Below are positions 1 through 8,429 of a DNA stretch of 25,581 bases, piece by piece. Both the position numbers and the translations under genes were made by a program. Under the pieces are notes generated by a model. The model did no database searches, was not told the origin of the DNA, and saw only the letters and a list, made by a program, of their open reading frames with translations. Each line of letters begins with the position of its first letter. Position 1 is the first letter of the stretch. The DNA comes from Gemmatimonadota bacterium (GTDB lineage: Bacteria > Gemmatimonadota > Gemmatimonadetes > Longimicrobiales > Gaopeijiaceae), in the NCBI GenBank assembly GCA_026713345.1, contig JAPOOQ010000004.1, positions 1 through 25,581 on the forward strand, read 5' to 3'.

Positions 1-110
1 CGTTTGGGTTATCTATCCCTCAGTGATCGCGGTACAGCGGAACAACTCTATTGGGCTTGCTGCCGCACCATTGCCAAGCACCTGGGCAAACCACCCCGCC
101 CCCCCCGCCG

Positions 111-125
111 CCCCCCCCCCCCCCC
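111..125. repeat. 15-base poly-C tract in the nth leader
   Basis: An uninterrupted run of 15 C lies in a wider C-rich stretch at about 91-144, upstream of nth. I see no supported gene in bases 1-256. The weak reading frame through this stretch is almost pure Pro/Arg after residue 30 and has no recognisable domain. I saw no convincing promoter or terminator here. Such tracts are prone to slippage and to sequencing error, so the exact length is uncertain. Confidence 0.8.
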
Positions 126-256
126 AGCCCCCCCGCCCCACCACGCTCCCCTGGACCACGCTGTGAGAGTCCCGCCTGCCCGTGAGCCTGCCCACCCCGT
201 GAGCGGTGCCTGCGCCCCATGACCCCCTCCGCTTGCCCCCGCCGGCCGCCCCCCCC

Positions 257-910
257 ATGAGCCCCCGCGAGTCCCAGAAGGCACGGACCAAGCGCGCCGC
301 CACCATCTACGAGATCCTGCTCGCCGAATACCCCGACGCGAAGTGCGCGTTGCAGCACGCGTCGCCCTACGAGCTGGCGGTCGCCACGATCCTCTCCGCG
401 CAGTGCACCGATGCCCGGGTGAACATGGTTACGCCCGGGCTCTTCCGCCGCTACCCCGACCCCGAGTCGCTTGCGGCCGCCGTCCCCGCCGAGCTGGAGG
501 AAGTCATCCGCTCGACGGGGTTCTTCCGCAACAAGACCCGCAACCTGATCGGGATGGCCACCGCCCTGCTGGAGGAGCACGGCGGCGAGCTCCCCCGCAA
601 CATGAAGGAGCTCGCGGCGCTCCCCGGCATCGGCCGCAAGACCGCCAACGTGATCCTCGGCAACGCCTTTGGAATCGACGAAGGGGTGGTCGTCGACACG
701 CACGTAAAGCGGCTCTCCGGCCGGATGGGATTCACGCACGAGACCTCGCCCGTCAAGATCGAGCAGGATCTGATGAAGCTATTCCCGCGCGGGGTCTGGA
801 CCATGCTGGCCCATCTGCTCATCTATCACGGGCGGCAGGTGTGCAGCGCGCGCAAGCCGAAGTGCAACCAGTGCGCGGTGTCGCACCTGTGCCCTTCCAG
901 CGCGGTGTGA
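257..910 (+). CDS. nth: Endonuclease III (DNA glycosylase/AP lyase)
   Basis: This is a cytoplasmic base-excision-repair enzyme that removes oxidised pyrimidines and cleaves at the abasic site. The 217-residue product is close to the usual ~210. The helix-hairpin-helix LPGIGRKTAN at about 122-131 carries the expected catalytic Lys128. The catalytic Asp is D147 in VVDTHV. The C-terminal [4Fe-4S] loop has Cys196, 203, 206 and 212 with the family spacing C-X6-C-X2-C-X5-C. A GTG at 206 would add 17 proline-rich residues with no family match, so ATG 257 is preferred. The HD-domain gene follows after 7 bases, so the two are probably co-transcribed. All key residues are intact and identification is secure. 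Confidence 0.96.
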   Translation: MSPRESQKARTKRAATIYEILLAEYPDAKCALQHASPYELAVATILSAQCTDARVNMVTPGLFRRYPDPESLAAAVPAELEEVIRSTGFFRNKTRNLIGMATALLEEHGGELPRNMKELAALPGIGRKTANVILGNAFGIDEGVVVDTHVKRLSGRMGFTHETSPVKIEQDLMKLFPRGVWTMLAHLLIYHGRQVCSARKPKCNQCAVSHLCPSSAV

Positions 911-917
911 TTCTGAA

Positions 918-1517
918 ATGCCCACCCGATCCGATGCCGTCGCGCTCCTCGAAGAATGGGTCGCGAGCGAAGCGCTGAGAAAGCACATGTACGCCGTCGA
1001 GGCCGCCGTGCGGCACTACGCGCGCCTGATGCGCGAGGACGAGGAGCTGTGGGGACTGGCCGGCCTCCTCCACGACCTGGATTGGGAACGCCACCCGGAC
1101 GAGCACCCCCACATCGGAGTCGCGCGGCTCCGCGAACTGGGCTACCCGGACGAGGTCGTGCGCGCCGTCGAGGCGCACGGCTACCCGGACCGCACCGACC
1201 TGGTCCCCGAAACTCCCCTCGACCGCGTCCTCTACGCCTGCGACGAACTGAGCGGACTCATCTACGCGTGCTGCCTCGTCCGCCCCAACGGCATCGACGA
1301 CCTCAAGCCCAAATCGGTCGCGAAGAAGATTAAGGACAAGGCGTTCGCGGCGGGCGTGCACCGGGAGGCCGTGCACCGCGGCATCGAACTGATCGGGCTG
1401 CCGCGCGCCGAGCACATACAGAACGTGATCGACGGGCTGCGCACGGTGGCGGACGTGCTCGAGGTGCGGGCGGAGGACCAGGCAGCGCGGAGGGCCAGGC
1501 GGGGGGTGGGGGGTTAG
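918..1517 (+). CDS. HD-domain phosphohydrolase family protein
   Basis: This 199-residue soluble protein has the HD metal-binding pattern: His23 in KHMYAVE, the His52-Asp53 pair in GLLHDLDWE, and Asp109 in YACDELSGLI. These are the usual ligands of HD phosphohydrolases, which act on nucleotides or other phosphate esters. The arrangement matches a widespread short HD family of unknown substrate, so no specific reaction can be assigned. The last ~15 residues are Arg/Gly-rich and probably disordered. It starts 7 bases after nth, which suggests one transcript, though a repair role is only guilt by association. Its stop lies 18 bases from the stop of the convergent receptor gene, and I see no clear hairpin between them. 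Confidence 0.85.
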   Translation: MPTRSDAVALLEEWVASEALRKHMYAVEAAVRHYARLMREDEELWGLAGLLHDLDWERHPDEHPHIGVARLRELGYPDEVVRAVEAHGYPDRTDLVPETPLDRVLYACDELSGLIYACCLVRPNGIDDLKPKSVAKKIKDKAFAAGVHREAVHRGIELIGLPRAEHIQNVIDGLRTVADVLEVRAEDQAARRARRGVGG

Positions 1518-1535
1518 GCCGGAGGGCCCACAACG

Positions 1536-4500
1536 CTACCTCGCCATCCTCACCCTCACCCCGAATTGCGCCCGCCACTGTGATGTCGGCACCTCCGGAG
1601 CGTATGGCAGCGCCGCGCGCACCCTGCCGGTTTCGCGGTCCCTGTTCGTCGCGCCGATATAGTTGACGGCCAGCTCGGTCGGGGGTTCGGCCAAGGGGTT
1701 GAGGAGGACGCGCCGGACCTGGAATGTCTGCACTACCGGATTCACGACGTAGACGACTCCCTGTGAGGAGTCCAGCAGGTTCAGGACGTTGAGCAGATCC
1801 AGAGTGAGTTCGGCGGACACGCCGCGGGCGTTGACCGACTGTCCGATGCGAAGATCGACCTGATTCGACCAAGGTGTATTGCAGGTGTTGCGCGCGAGGA
1901 TCCGGTTCCTTTGCTCCTGCAGGCAGTCCTCGAGCCCGTAGAGGCTGCTCCACATTACCAGGTTGCCGAAGCCTCCGCCCGGGAATTGGCCGGTGAGATC
2001 GGGAACAAACAGGAGATCGTTCGAGAGACTCGATGCTCTCGGTCCGGGAAACCCGTCCCCGTTCACGTCGCCCTTGTATACATAGGAGTAGGGCACGCCC
2101 GACTGCCCCACGTACAGCAGGCTGATCCCGGTTCCGCCGAACCGGGGCGGGATCCGCGCGTGCGCGCTCGCTACCACCTTGTGCGGGCGGTCGAAGCGGG
2201 AGCGCTGCCGGATTGGGCGGTTCGGGTGGAGGTTCACCGGCGTTGACCCGTAGTTCGACGTGACATCGATGGAGGTAAGGTTCTGGATGTCGGCCGAGCG
2301 GGTCAGCGAGTAGCCTGCCCGAAGCCCCAGGGTCTCGCCGAAGTCCTTACGGAGTTCGAAAGTGGTCGCAAAGGTAAGATTGTCGTCCCGGTTGGTGACT
2401 TGGAGGATCGGACCGAAATTGTCGGACCGCCGCCCTCCCTCCCAGAGTTGCTCCTGCCCGCGCTCGGTGCCCCCCGTCGCGGTCCCGAAGACCTCGCGGA
2501 CGCCGAAGCCGAAGCCGTCGTCGAACCCCTGGAACGCTCCTCCTTCGCTGGGTTCGGCGACGATGTTGTCGTTCTGGATGAAGATCTGGTTCAGGGCGAT
2601 GTTGTACAGCAGGCTGCCGGACAGCACGATTCCGCCCGGTAGCCGGTGGTCCAGGGCGATCATCGTGCGCAGGTCCTGCGGGAAGCGGAAGTTCGGGTCG
2701 AAGTAGTTGATGACCGGTTGCGACTCGCCGGCATCCGTGCCGCCGACGCATTCGGTCGGTGCGGGCTGGACCGGATCGAAGAGCGGCGCCGCGTCGTCCC
2801 GGCAGACCAGGATCCGCACAGCGTCCCCGGTGTTCTGAAAGGCGTTGGCAAGCCAGGCGTAGGCCGGCCGGCCCGTGAAGACTCCGGCGCCCGCACGCAA
2901 CTGCGTTCCTTCGAAGGGGCGCCAGTTGAATCCCCCGCGGAGCGAGATCGTGGAGTTCCGGCTGGGAAGCTCCGCCGTGTCGATCCCGAACTCGGAGTAC
3001 AGGTCCGGGTTCAAGGCGGGTCGGCCCTGGAAGGTCGGCACGTCGATCCGGACACCGCCACGCAGGGTAAAGCGCTCGTTGGCCGCCCATTCGTCCTGGG
3101 CGTACAGTGAGTATTCGCCAACGCCAAAACCGGGATTGGCACCGTCCTCAGTCAGCGGGATCGTGATTTCGAAACGATCCGGCCGGTTCCGCGCGAGCTG
3201 CTGCAGGCTCTCGAAATGGTAGCTGCCGAGCAAGCCGGGAACGTACTGGCGATCGAAGCTGAACCAGGTGCCGGACGCGCCGAAGACGAGCGAGTGGCGG
3301 CCCACGTCATAGCTCAGGTTGTTGGACAACTGGACCACCAACTGTTTGAGGCCGTTGTCCTGCGAGAAGTAGCTGGCGCCCGAACGAATACCGCGCCGTA
3401 CGCGGAACTCCCCGACCGTCCCGTCGAGCGTAACCTCCACCTGCGGGAACGCCGAGCGCGCTGCCTCCGTGTCGTCGAGGTGCTGGATGTTGGCCGCGAA
3501 CTCGTTAGACACTCCGCCGGAGAACGACGAGAAGAGCTGGAACACGCCCGAGTGGCTGCGCGAGCGGATCTCGCTCCCGCTCGACGAGAGCTCGTAGAGG
3601 TCGCCGGGCAGGCGGTTCGGGTCCGACTGGTCATCCGCCGACGCGAAACTGTAGCGCAGCATCGCGTCATGACGCTCGCCCATCTCCCAGTCGAAGCGCG
3701 CGAAGACGTTGAAGATCGTGTTTTCCAGGGTCAGGGACCGGGCTGTGCCCGCGTCTGCGCCGAGATCCTCGAGCACCGACTGCATGCGCGCCACCGAATC
3801 GGGGACCAGGGACAGCCGGAACTCGTCGGACTCGCCCAGATGGAACCCGCTGGGGGGCTCCCGGACCCGTTCCCACTCGCCGGCGACGAAGAAGTGGGCC
3901 TGGTCGCGGCGGATCGGGCCGCCCATCGTAAAGCCGCCGTGGGCGGTGGACAGTTCCGGCACGGTGGCCACATCGTCGATCACGAGTTCGCCCACCAGTG
4001 CGTCGCTACGGTAGTACCCGAAGGCCGATGTCGCGAACTCGTTCGTGCCCGACCTGGTGACCGCGTTCAGCGCGCCGCCGGTGAAGCCGGATTGGCGCAC
4101 GTCGAAGGGGGCGACCAGCACCTGGAACTGCTCGACCGCGTCGAGCGGAATGACGCGCCCGCCCGCACGCCCCCCTGCGACGTTGTCGGTCGAAAGCCCG
4201 AAGACATCCTGGTTGAGGGCGCCATCGACGTTGAGCGTGTTGAAGCGGTAGTTGGTGCCCGCGATCGACACCCCGTCCTCCGACACGCGAGAAAGCGGCG
4301 AGAGCGCCGCGAAGTCGACGAAGTTGCGGGTGAGCGTGGGGAGCTCTTCGATGATTTCGGCGGTCACGAGGGTGGAGATGCCGATCCGGCCCGGATCGAA
4401 CTCGATGTCCTGCTGCACCTCGACCTCGATCCCCTCGATCGCGACAGCCTCCGGGACGAGCGTGACGTCAAGGTTGATGAAGCGGCCGAGCAGCAGCTCG

Positions 4501-4835
4501 AGGTCCTCGCGCGTCTGGTCCCCGAAGCCGATCCGGGTGACGGTCATGGTGTAGGGGCCGCCGGGGCGCAGGCTGCGCAGCGTGTAGCGCCCGTCGGCTG
4601 TGGTGATGGCCGTGTTGGTCGCGCCGGTCTCAGTGTGCTCCAGGGTGACGAGCGCACCCTCGACCGCGACACCATCCTGGTCGAGGACGCGGCCGCGCAG
4701 CCCGGCGGTGGAGACGCCCTGGGCGGTGAGGGGCGCAGCGCTGGCCACGGTCGCGGCAAGGGTGATGAGGAGGGGGGCGCGCCGTCTGAGCAGCGCGGTG
4801 GGGGATGGGTTTTTCGGACGGAGGAATCGAACCAT
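1536..4835 (-). CDS. TonB-dependent-receptor-like outer membrane protein, copy 1 (Oar-like)
   Basis: This is a 1099-residue outer-membrane protein. In order it has a signal peptide (1-39, ending PLTAQ), a carboxypeptidase-regulatory-like beta-sandwich (~41-125, RGRVLDQDG...TLEHTETGAT), a plug-like region (~150-265, with FNTLNVDGALNQDVFG and GFTGGALNAVTRSGTNEF), and a beta-barrel to the end. The architecture matches Oar/SusC-type TonB-dependent receptors, so uptake of a bulky nutrient or siderophore is likely but the ligand is unknown. ATG 4835 has AGGAG five bases upstream; a GTG at 4841 abuts that site and is rejected. Two Cys pairs (C-X17-C and C-X13-C) and an acidic DVNGDG loop are shared with copy 2. 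The C-terminus is VRVRMAR, without the usual terminal aromatic. The gene lies 60 bases after copy 2, probably in the same transcript. Confidence 0.88.
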   Translation of the reverse strand: MVRFLRPKNPSPTALLRRRAPLLITLAATVASAAPLTAQGVSTAGLRGRVLDQDGVAVEGALVTLEHTETGATNTAITTADGRYTLRSLRPGGPYTMTVTRIGFGDQTREDLELLLGRFINLDVTLVPEAVAIEGIEVEVQQDIEFDPGRIGISTLVTAEIIEELPTLTRNFVDFAALSPLSRVSEDGVSIAGTNYRFNTLNVDGALNQDVFGLSTDNVAGGRAGGRVIPLDAVEQFQVLVAPFDVRQSGFTGGALNAVTRSGTNEFATSAFGYYRSDALVGELVIDDVATVPELSTAHGGFTMGGPIRRDQAHFFVAGEWERVREPPSGFHLGESDEFRLSLVPDSVARMQSVLEDLGADAGTARSLTLENTIFNVFARFDWEMGERHDAMLRYSFASADDQSDPNRLPGDLYELSSSGSEIRSRSHSGVFQLFSSFSGGVSNEFAANIQHLDDTEAARSAFPQVEVTLDGTVGEFRVRRGIRSGASYFSQDNGLKQLVVQLSNNLSYDVGRHSLVFGASGTWFSFDRQYVPGLLGSYHFESLQQLARNRPDRFEITIPLTEDGANPGFGVGEYSLYAQDEWAANERFTLRGGVRIDVPTFQGRPALNPDLYSEFGIDTAELPSRNSTISLRGGFNWRPFEGTQLRAGAGVFTGRPAYAWLANAFQNTGDAVRILVCRDDAAPLFDPVQPAPTECVGGTDAGESQPVINYFDPNFRFPQDLRTMIALDHRLPGGIVLSGSLLYNIALNQIFIQNDNIVAEPSEGGAFQGFDDGFGFGVREVFGTATGGTERGQEQLWEGGRRSDNFGPILQVTNRDDNLTFATTFELRKDFGETLGLRAGYSLTRSADIQNLTSIDVTSNYGSTPVNLHPNRPIRQRSRFDRPHKVVASAHARIPPRFGGTGISLLYVGQSGVPYSYVYKGDVNGDGFPGPRASSLSNDLLFVPDLTGQFPGGGFGNLVMWSSLYGLEDCLQEQRNRILARNTCNTPWSNQVDLRIGQSVNARGVSAELTLDLLNVLNLLDSSQGVVYVVNPVVQTFQVRRVLLNPLAEPPTELAVNYIGATNRDRETGRVRAALPYAPEVPTSQWRAQFGVRVRMAR

Positions 4836-4846
4836 ACTCACTCCTT

Positions 4847-4884
4847 TGTTCCATGTGGGTGGTTGTCTGTTTCATGTGGATGGT
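4847..4884. repeat. Pair of 17-bp direct repeats spaced 21 bp between the two receptor genes
   Basis: On the plus strand, 4847-4863 reads TGTTCCATGTGGGTGGT and 4868-4884 reads TGTTTCATGTGGATGGT, a 15/17 match. The start-to-start distance is 21 bases, about two helical turns. The pair nearly fills the 60-base gap and sits just upstream of the ribosome binding site of receptor copy 1. It could be a protein-binding site, an RNA element or a chance duplication. Confidence 0.6.
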
Positions 4885-4895
4885 CGTCATTCCGG

Positions 4896-7800
4896 CTACC
4901 TCGCCAGCCTCAGCCGCAACCCGAACTGGGCGCGCCACTGCGATGTCGGCACCTGCGGCACGTACGGCAGCGCCGCCCCGACCTCACCGGTGATGCGATC
5001 CCTTTGCAGGGCGCCGATGTAGCGGGACCGCAGCACGGGGATCGACGTGAGTCCCGAGCCGGGCTCCGGGAAGCGCCTGACCTCGAAGACCTGCACCACC
5101 GGGTTCACGACGTGCACGATCCCCCACCATGAGTGGAGCAGATTGAGGACGTTGAGCAGGTCGAGCGAAAGCTCCGCTGACAATCCGCGCGCCTCGACCC
5201 GCTGCGAAACCCGGAGATCGACCTGGTTCGACCAGGGGGTGCGGCAGGTATTGCGTGCCAGGATCCGGATCGTCTGCCTCTGGAGACAATCTTCGAGGTC
5301 GTAGAGGCTCTGCCAGAGAATCGTACTCGCCTGGCTGCCGGGGAAGCCGCTGATGTCGTCGTTAACATAGATAAGGTCATTGGGAAGGCTCGAAGTCCTT
5401 GGACCCGGGAAGTCATCCCCGTTCACGTCGCCCTTATACACATACGAATACGGCACCCCCGACTTACCCACGTACAGCAGGCTGACATCCGTCCCCCCGA
5501 ATTGGGGGAGGATCCGGGCATGCGCGCTGGCCACCCACTTCTCCGGCCGGTCGAACCGCGACGACTGCCGCACCGGGAGGTTGGGATGCACGTTGACGGG
5601 TGTGGAGGCGAAGTTCGACGTGATGTCGATCGAGGTAAGATTCTGCAGGTCGGCGGACCGGGTCAGCGAGTAGCCCACCCGCAGCCCGAGCGTCTCGCCG
5701 AAGTCCTTGCGGAGCTCGACGGTGGCGGCGTAGGTGAAGTTGTCGCCCCTGTTGGTGACCCGGAGCACCGGACCGTAGCGGTCCGTCCGCCGCCCTCCCT
5801 GCCAGAGCACCTCGTTGCCCCGAAAGTGACCCTCGGTTGGGGTGCCGAACACCTGCCGGTGCTTGAAGCCGAAGCCGAGTGAGTACCCGTCGTCCGCCTC
5901 TCCGACGATGCGGTTCTCCTCGAGGTTGTCGTTCTCGATGAAGACCTGCTTGAGGGCGTTGTTGTGGATCAGGCTCCCCGAGAGGACCAGGCCGCCGGGC
6001 AGCCGCTGGTCCAGCGCGACCATCGTCCGCATGTCCTGCGGAAAGAGGAAACCGGGATCGAAGTAGTTGATGACCGGCACCGACTGCGCCGGTCGCGGCG
6101 GGCCCGCGCACTCGGTGGGCGCGGGTCGGTCGGGGTTGAATGCCGGGACCGAGCCGCCTCTGCACACCACCGTCCGCGCGGCCACTCCGTTGTTCTGAAA
6201 CGCGTTCGCGAGCCAGGCGAACGCCGGACGGCCCGTGAAGATCCCGGAACCGGCCCGGATCTGCGTGCCGTCGAAGGGGCGCCAGTTCAGTCCCGCCCGC
6301 AGCGACAGCGTTGGGTTCCCCCCGGGGAGGAGCGACGTGTCGATGTCCAGATCGGACTGGAGCTCCGGGTTGACGGCCGGACGCCCCAGGAAGGTCGGAA
6401 GGTCCACCCGGGCGCCGGCGCGCAGCGTGAAGCGGTCGTGGGCGGCGAATTCGTCCTGGACGTAGACCGAGAGCTCCTGAACCCCGAAGGTCGGGGTCGA
6501 GCCTTCCTCCGTGAGCGGAATCGTGATTTCGTAGTGGTCCGGCCGGTTCCGGGCGAGTTCCTCCAGGCTCTCGAACCGGTAGCTGCCGAGCGCGCCGGGA
6601 ACGTACTGCCGGTCGAAGTCGAACCAGGTGCCGGACGCCCCGAGGAGCAGCGAGTGGCGCCCGATGTCGTAGCTCAGGTTGTTGGCCAGCTGGATCACGC
6701 GCTGCCGCAGTCCGTTGTCCTGCGAGAAGTAGCTGGCGCCCGAGCGCACATCGCGCCGCACCGGCAGATCGTCGACCATGCCTTCGAGGGAGACCTCGAC
6801 CTGCGGAAGCGTGCTGCGGGCCGTTTCGGTGTCGTCCAGGTGCTGGAAGTTCAGCGCCAACTCGTTCGAGAACCCGGCGGGCAGCGTCGAGAACATCTGA
6901 AAGACCGCCGAGTGGCTCCGGGAGCGGATCTCGCTGCCGCTCGACGACAGTTCGTAGAGGTCGCCGGGGAGGCGGTTGGGGTCCGCGTCGTCGTCCGCCG
7001 AGGCGAAGCTGTAGCGCAGCATGGCGTCGTGGCGCTCGCCCATCTCCCAGTCGAAGCGCGCGAAGACGTTGAAGATCGTGTTCTCGAGGGTGTGCGAGGC
7101 GGCGGTGCCGGGGTCGGCGCCGAACTCCTGCAACAGCGACCGCATGCGCGCGACCGAGTCGGGCACCAGCGACAGCCGAAACGGATCGGACTCGCCCACA
7201 TGGAATCCGTTCGGGGGCTCGCGGACCCGCTCCCACTCGGCGGCCACGAAGAAGTGCGCGCGGTCGCGCCGCAGCGGGCCCCCCACCGTGAAGCCGCCGT
7301 GCTCGGTGGAGAGCGCGGGCTCGGTGGCGACATCGTTGATCACCAGTGGGCCCATCAGGGCCTCATCGCGGTAGAACCCGAAGGCGGAGGTCTCGAACTC
7401 GTTGGTTCCCGACTTCGTGACCGCGTTCATCGCGCCGCCCGTGAACCCGGACTGGCGCACGTCGAAGGGCGCAACGAGCACCTGGAACTGCTCTACCGCC
7501 TCCAGAGGGATGACGCGGCTCCCCGCGCGGCCGCCCGCGATGTTGTCGGTCGATAGCCCGAAGACGTCCTGGTTGAGTGCGCCGTCCACGTTCAGGGTGT
7601 TGAAGCGGTAGTTGGTACCCGCGACCGAGACGCCCTCCTCCGACACGCGCGCGAGCGGCGAGAGCGCGGCGAACTCGACGAAATTGCGCGTCACGGTGGG
7701 GAGCTCCTCGAGGATCTCGGCCGTGACCAGGGTGGAGATGCCGATCCGGCCCGGGTCGAACTCGATGTCGCGCCGGGCCGCGACCTCGATCCCCTCGATC

Positions 7801-8261
7801 CGGACGGCCTGGGAGAGGAGCATCACATCCAGGTTGACGAAGCGGCCGAGCAGCAGTTCGAGGCCCTCGCGCGTGTGGTCCCCGAAGCCGATGCGCGTGA
7901 CGGTGACGGTGTAGGGTCCCCCGGGGCGCTGGCCGCGCAGGGAATAGCGGCCGTCGGAAGCGGTGATCGCCGTGCTGGTGGCGCCGGTCTCGGTGTGCTC
8001 CAGGGTGATCAGCGCGTCTCTGATCGGGGTGCCCCCCGGGTCGAGGACGCGGCCGCGCAGCCCGGCGGTGGAGATGCCCTGGGCGGCGAGCGGGGCCGGG
8101 GCTACCAGAGCAAGCGCGAGTCCGGCGACGGACAGTGTGGCCCCAATCGCGGCCGCCATGCGGGCGAGTCTGCCGCGGATGACGCGACGGGCCGGCAACA
8201 GGGCCCGGTTCCGGCGTGGGATGGTGTCCCGCAGACTTGCCGGGTGGCGGTGCCGTGACAT
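4896..8261 (-). CDS. TonB-dependent-receptor-like outer membrane protein, copy 2 (Oar-like)
   Basis: This 1121-residue paralogue of the following gene has the same order: signal region, carboxypeptidase-regulatory-like domain (~65-150), plug-like region and barrel. By eye most N-terminal residues are identical between copies, including long blocks around RIGFGD, DIEFDPGRIGISTLVTAEI and GTNYRFNTLNVDGALNQDVF. ATG 8261 has AGGAG five bases upstream, so I reject the 32-residue longer frame. The signal peptide has an unusually long basic n-region (~34 residues) before the hydrophobic stretch, with likely cleavage near LAA/QG. A second in-frame ATG at residue 35 would give a normal-length signal. 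The two Cys pairs, the DVNGDD loop and a non-aromatic C-terminus (LRLRLAR) match copy 1. It is probably the first gene of a two-receptor transcript. The ligand is unknown. Confidence 0.88.
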   Translation of the reverse strand: MSRHRHPASLRDTIPRRNRALLPARRVIRGRLARMAAAIGATLSVAGLALALVAPAPLAAQGISTAGLRGRVLDPGGTPIRDALITLEHTETGATSTAITASDGRYSLRGQRPGGPYTVTVTRIGFGDHTREGLELLLGRFVNLDVMLLSQAVRIEGIEVAARRDIEFDPGRIGISTLVTAEILEELPTVTRNFVEFAALSPLARVSEEGVSVAGTNYRFNTLNVDGALNQDVFGLSTDNIAGGRAGSRVIPLEAVEQFQVLVAPFDVRQSGFTGGAMNAVTKSGTNEFETSAFGFYRDEALMGPLVINDVATEPALSTEHGGFTVGGPLRRDRAHFFVAAEWERVREPPNGFHVGESDPFRLSLVPDSVARMRSLLQEFGADPGTAASHTLENTIFNVFARFDWEMGERHDAMLRYSFASADDDADPNRLPGDLYELSSSGSEIRSRSHSAVFQMFSTLPAGFSNELALNFQHLDDTETARSTLPQVEVSLEGMVDDLPVRRDVRSGASYFSQDNGLRQRVIQLANNLSYDIGRHSLLLGASGTWFDFDRQYVPGALGSYRFESLEELARNRPDHYEITIPLTEEGSTPTFGVQELSVYVQDEFAAHDRFTLRAGARVDLPTFLGRPAVNPELQSDLDIDTSLLPGGNPTLSLRAGLNWRPFDGTQIRAGSGIFTGRPAFAWLANAFQNNGVAARTVVCRGGSVPAFNPDRPAPTECAGPPRPAQSVPVINYFDPGFLFPQDMRTMVALDQRLPGGLVLSGSLIHNNALKQVFIENDNLEENRIVGEADDGYSLGFGFKHRQVFGTPTEGHFRGNEVLWQGGRRTDRYGPVLRVTNRGDNFTYAATVELRKDFGETLGLRVGYSLTRSADLQNLTSIDITSNFASTPVNVHPNLPVRQSSRFDRPEKWVASAHARILPQFGGTDVSLLYVGKSGVPYSYVYKGDVNGDDFPGPRTSSLPNDLIYVNDDISGFPGSQASTILWQSLYDLEDCLQRQTIRILARNTCRTPWSNQVDLRVSQRVEARGLSAELSLDLLNVLNLLHSWWGIVHVVNPVVQVFEVRRFPEPGSGLTSIPVLRSRYIGALQRDRITGEVGAALPYVPQVPTSQWRAQFGLRLRLAR

Positions 8262-8391
8262 CCGTACTCCTGACGCGGGGCCGGGGACTGACGAGGGTTT
8301 CGCGCGTGAATGTATGTTCCCTTGTACGCCGGTGCTAAAAACAAGGTTACTCCGCACGGGGGACTCGAAGCACTGGGGTCGGCCTACCCGA

Positions 8392-8414
8392 AACCCTCAC
8401 GTAACGTCAGGGTT
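8392..8414 (-). terminator. Terminator-like hairpin after the beta-propeller genes
   Basis: Arms AACCCT (8392-8397) and AGGGTT (8409-8414) pair. After one C/C mismatch, ACG and CGT pair around a TAA loop. Read on the minus strand, the hairpin begins 15 bases after the propeller stop codon and is followed by a short T run (TTTCGG). The T tail is weak, so termination efficiency is uncertain. The structure separates the propeller operon from the receptor genes. Confidence 0.5.
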
Positions 8415-8429
8415 GGTCGCGAACCACTT

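Noticed and set aside
4..222. 72-codon frame at the window start
   Set aside because: Mostly proline codons from the C tract, no domain, and it overlaps the nth leader.
3216..5132. 638-codon plus-strand frame opposite the receptors
   Set aside because: It runs across the receptor copy 1 start, the gap and the end of copy 2, has no domain or ribosome binding site, and mirrors coding on the other strand.
8262..8357. 32-residue N-terminal extension of receptor copy 2
   Set aside because: ATG 8261 has AGGAG at five bases, and the extension precedes a complete signal-peptide region.
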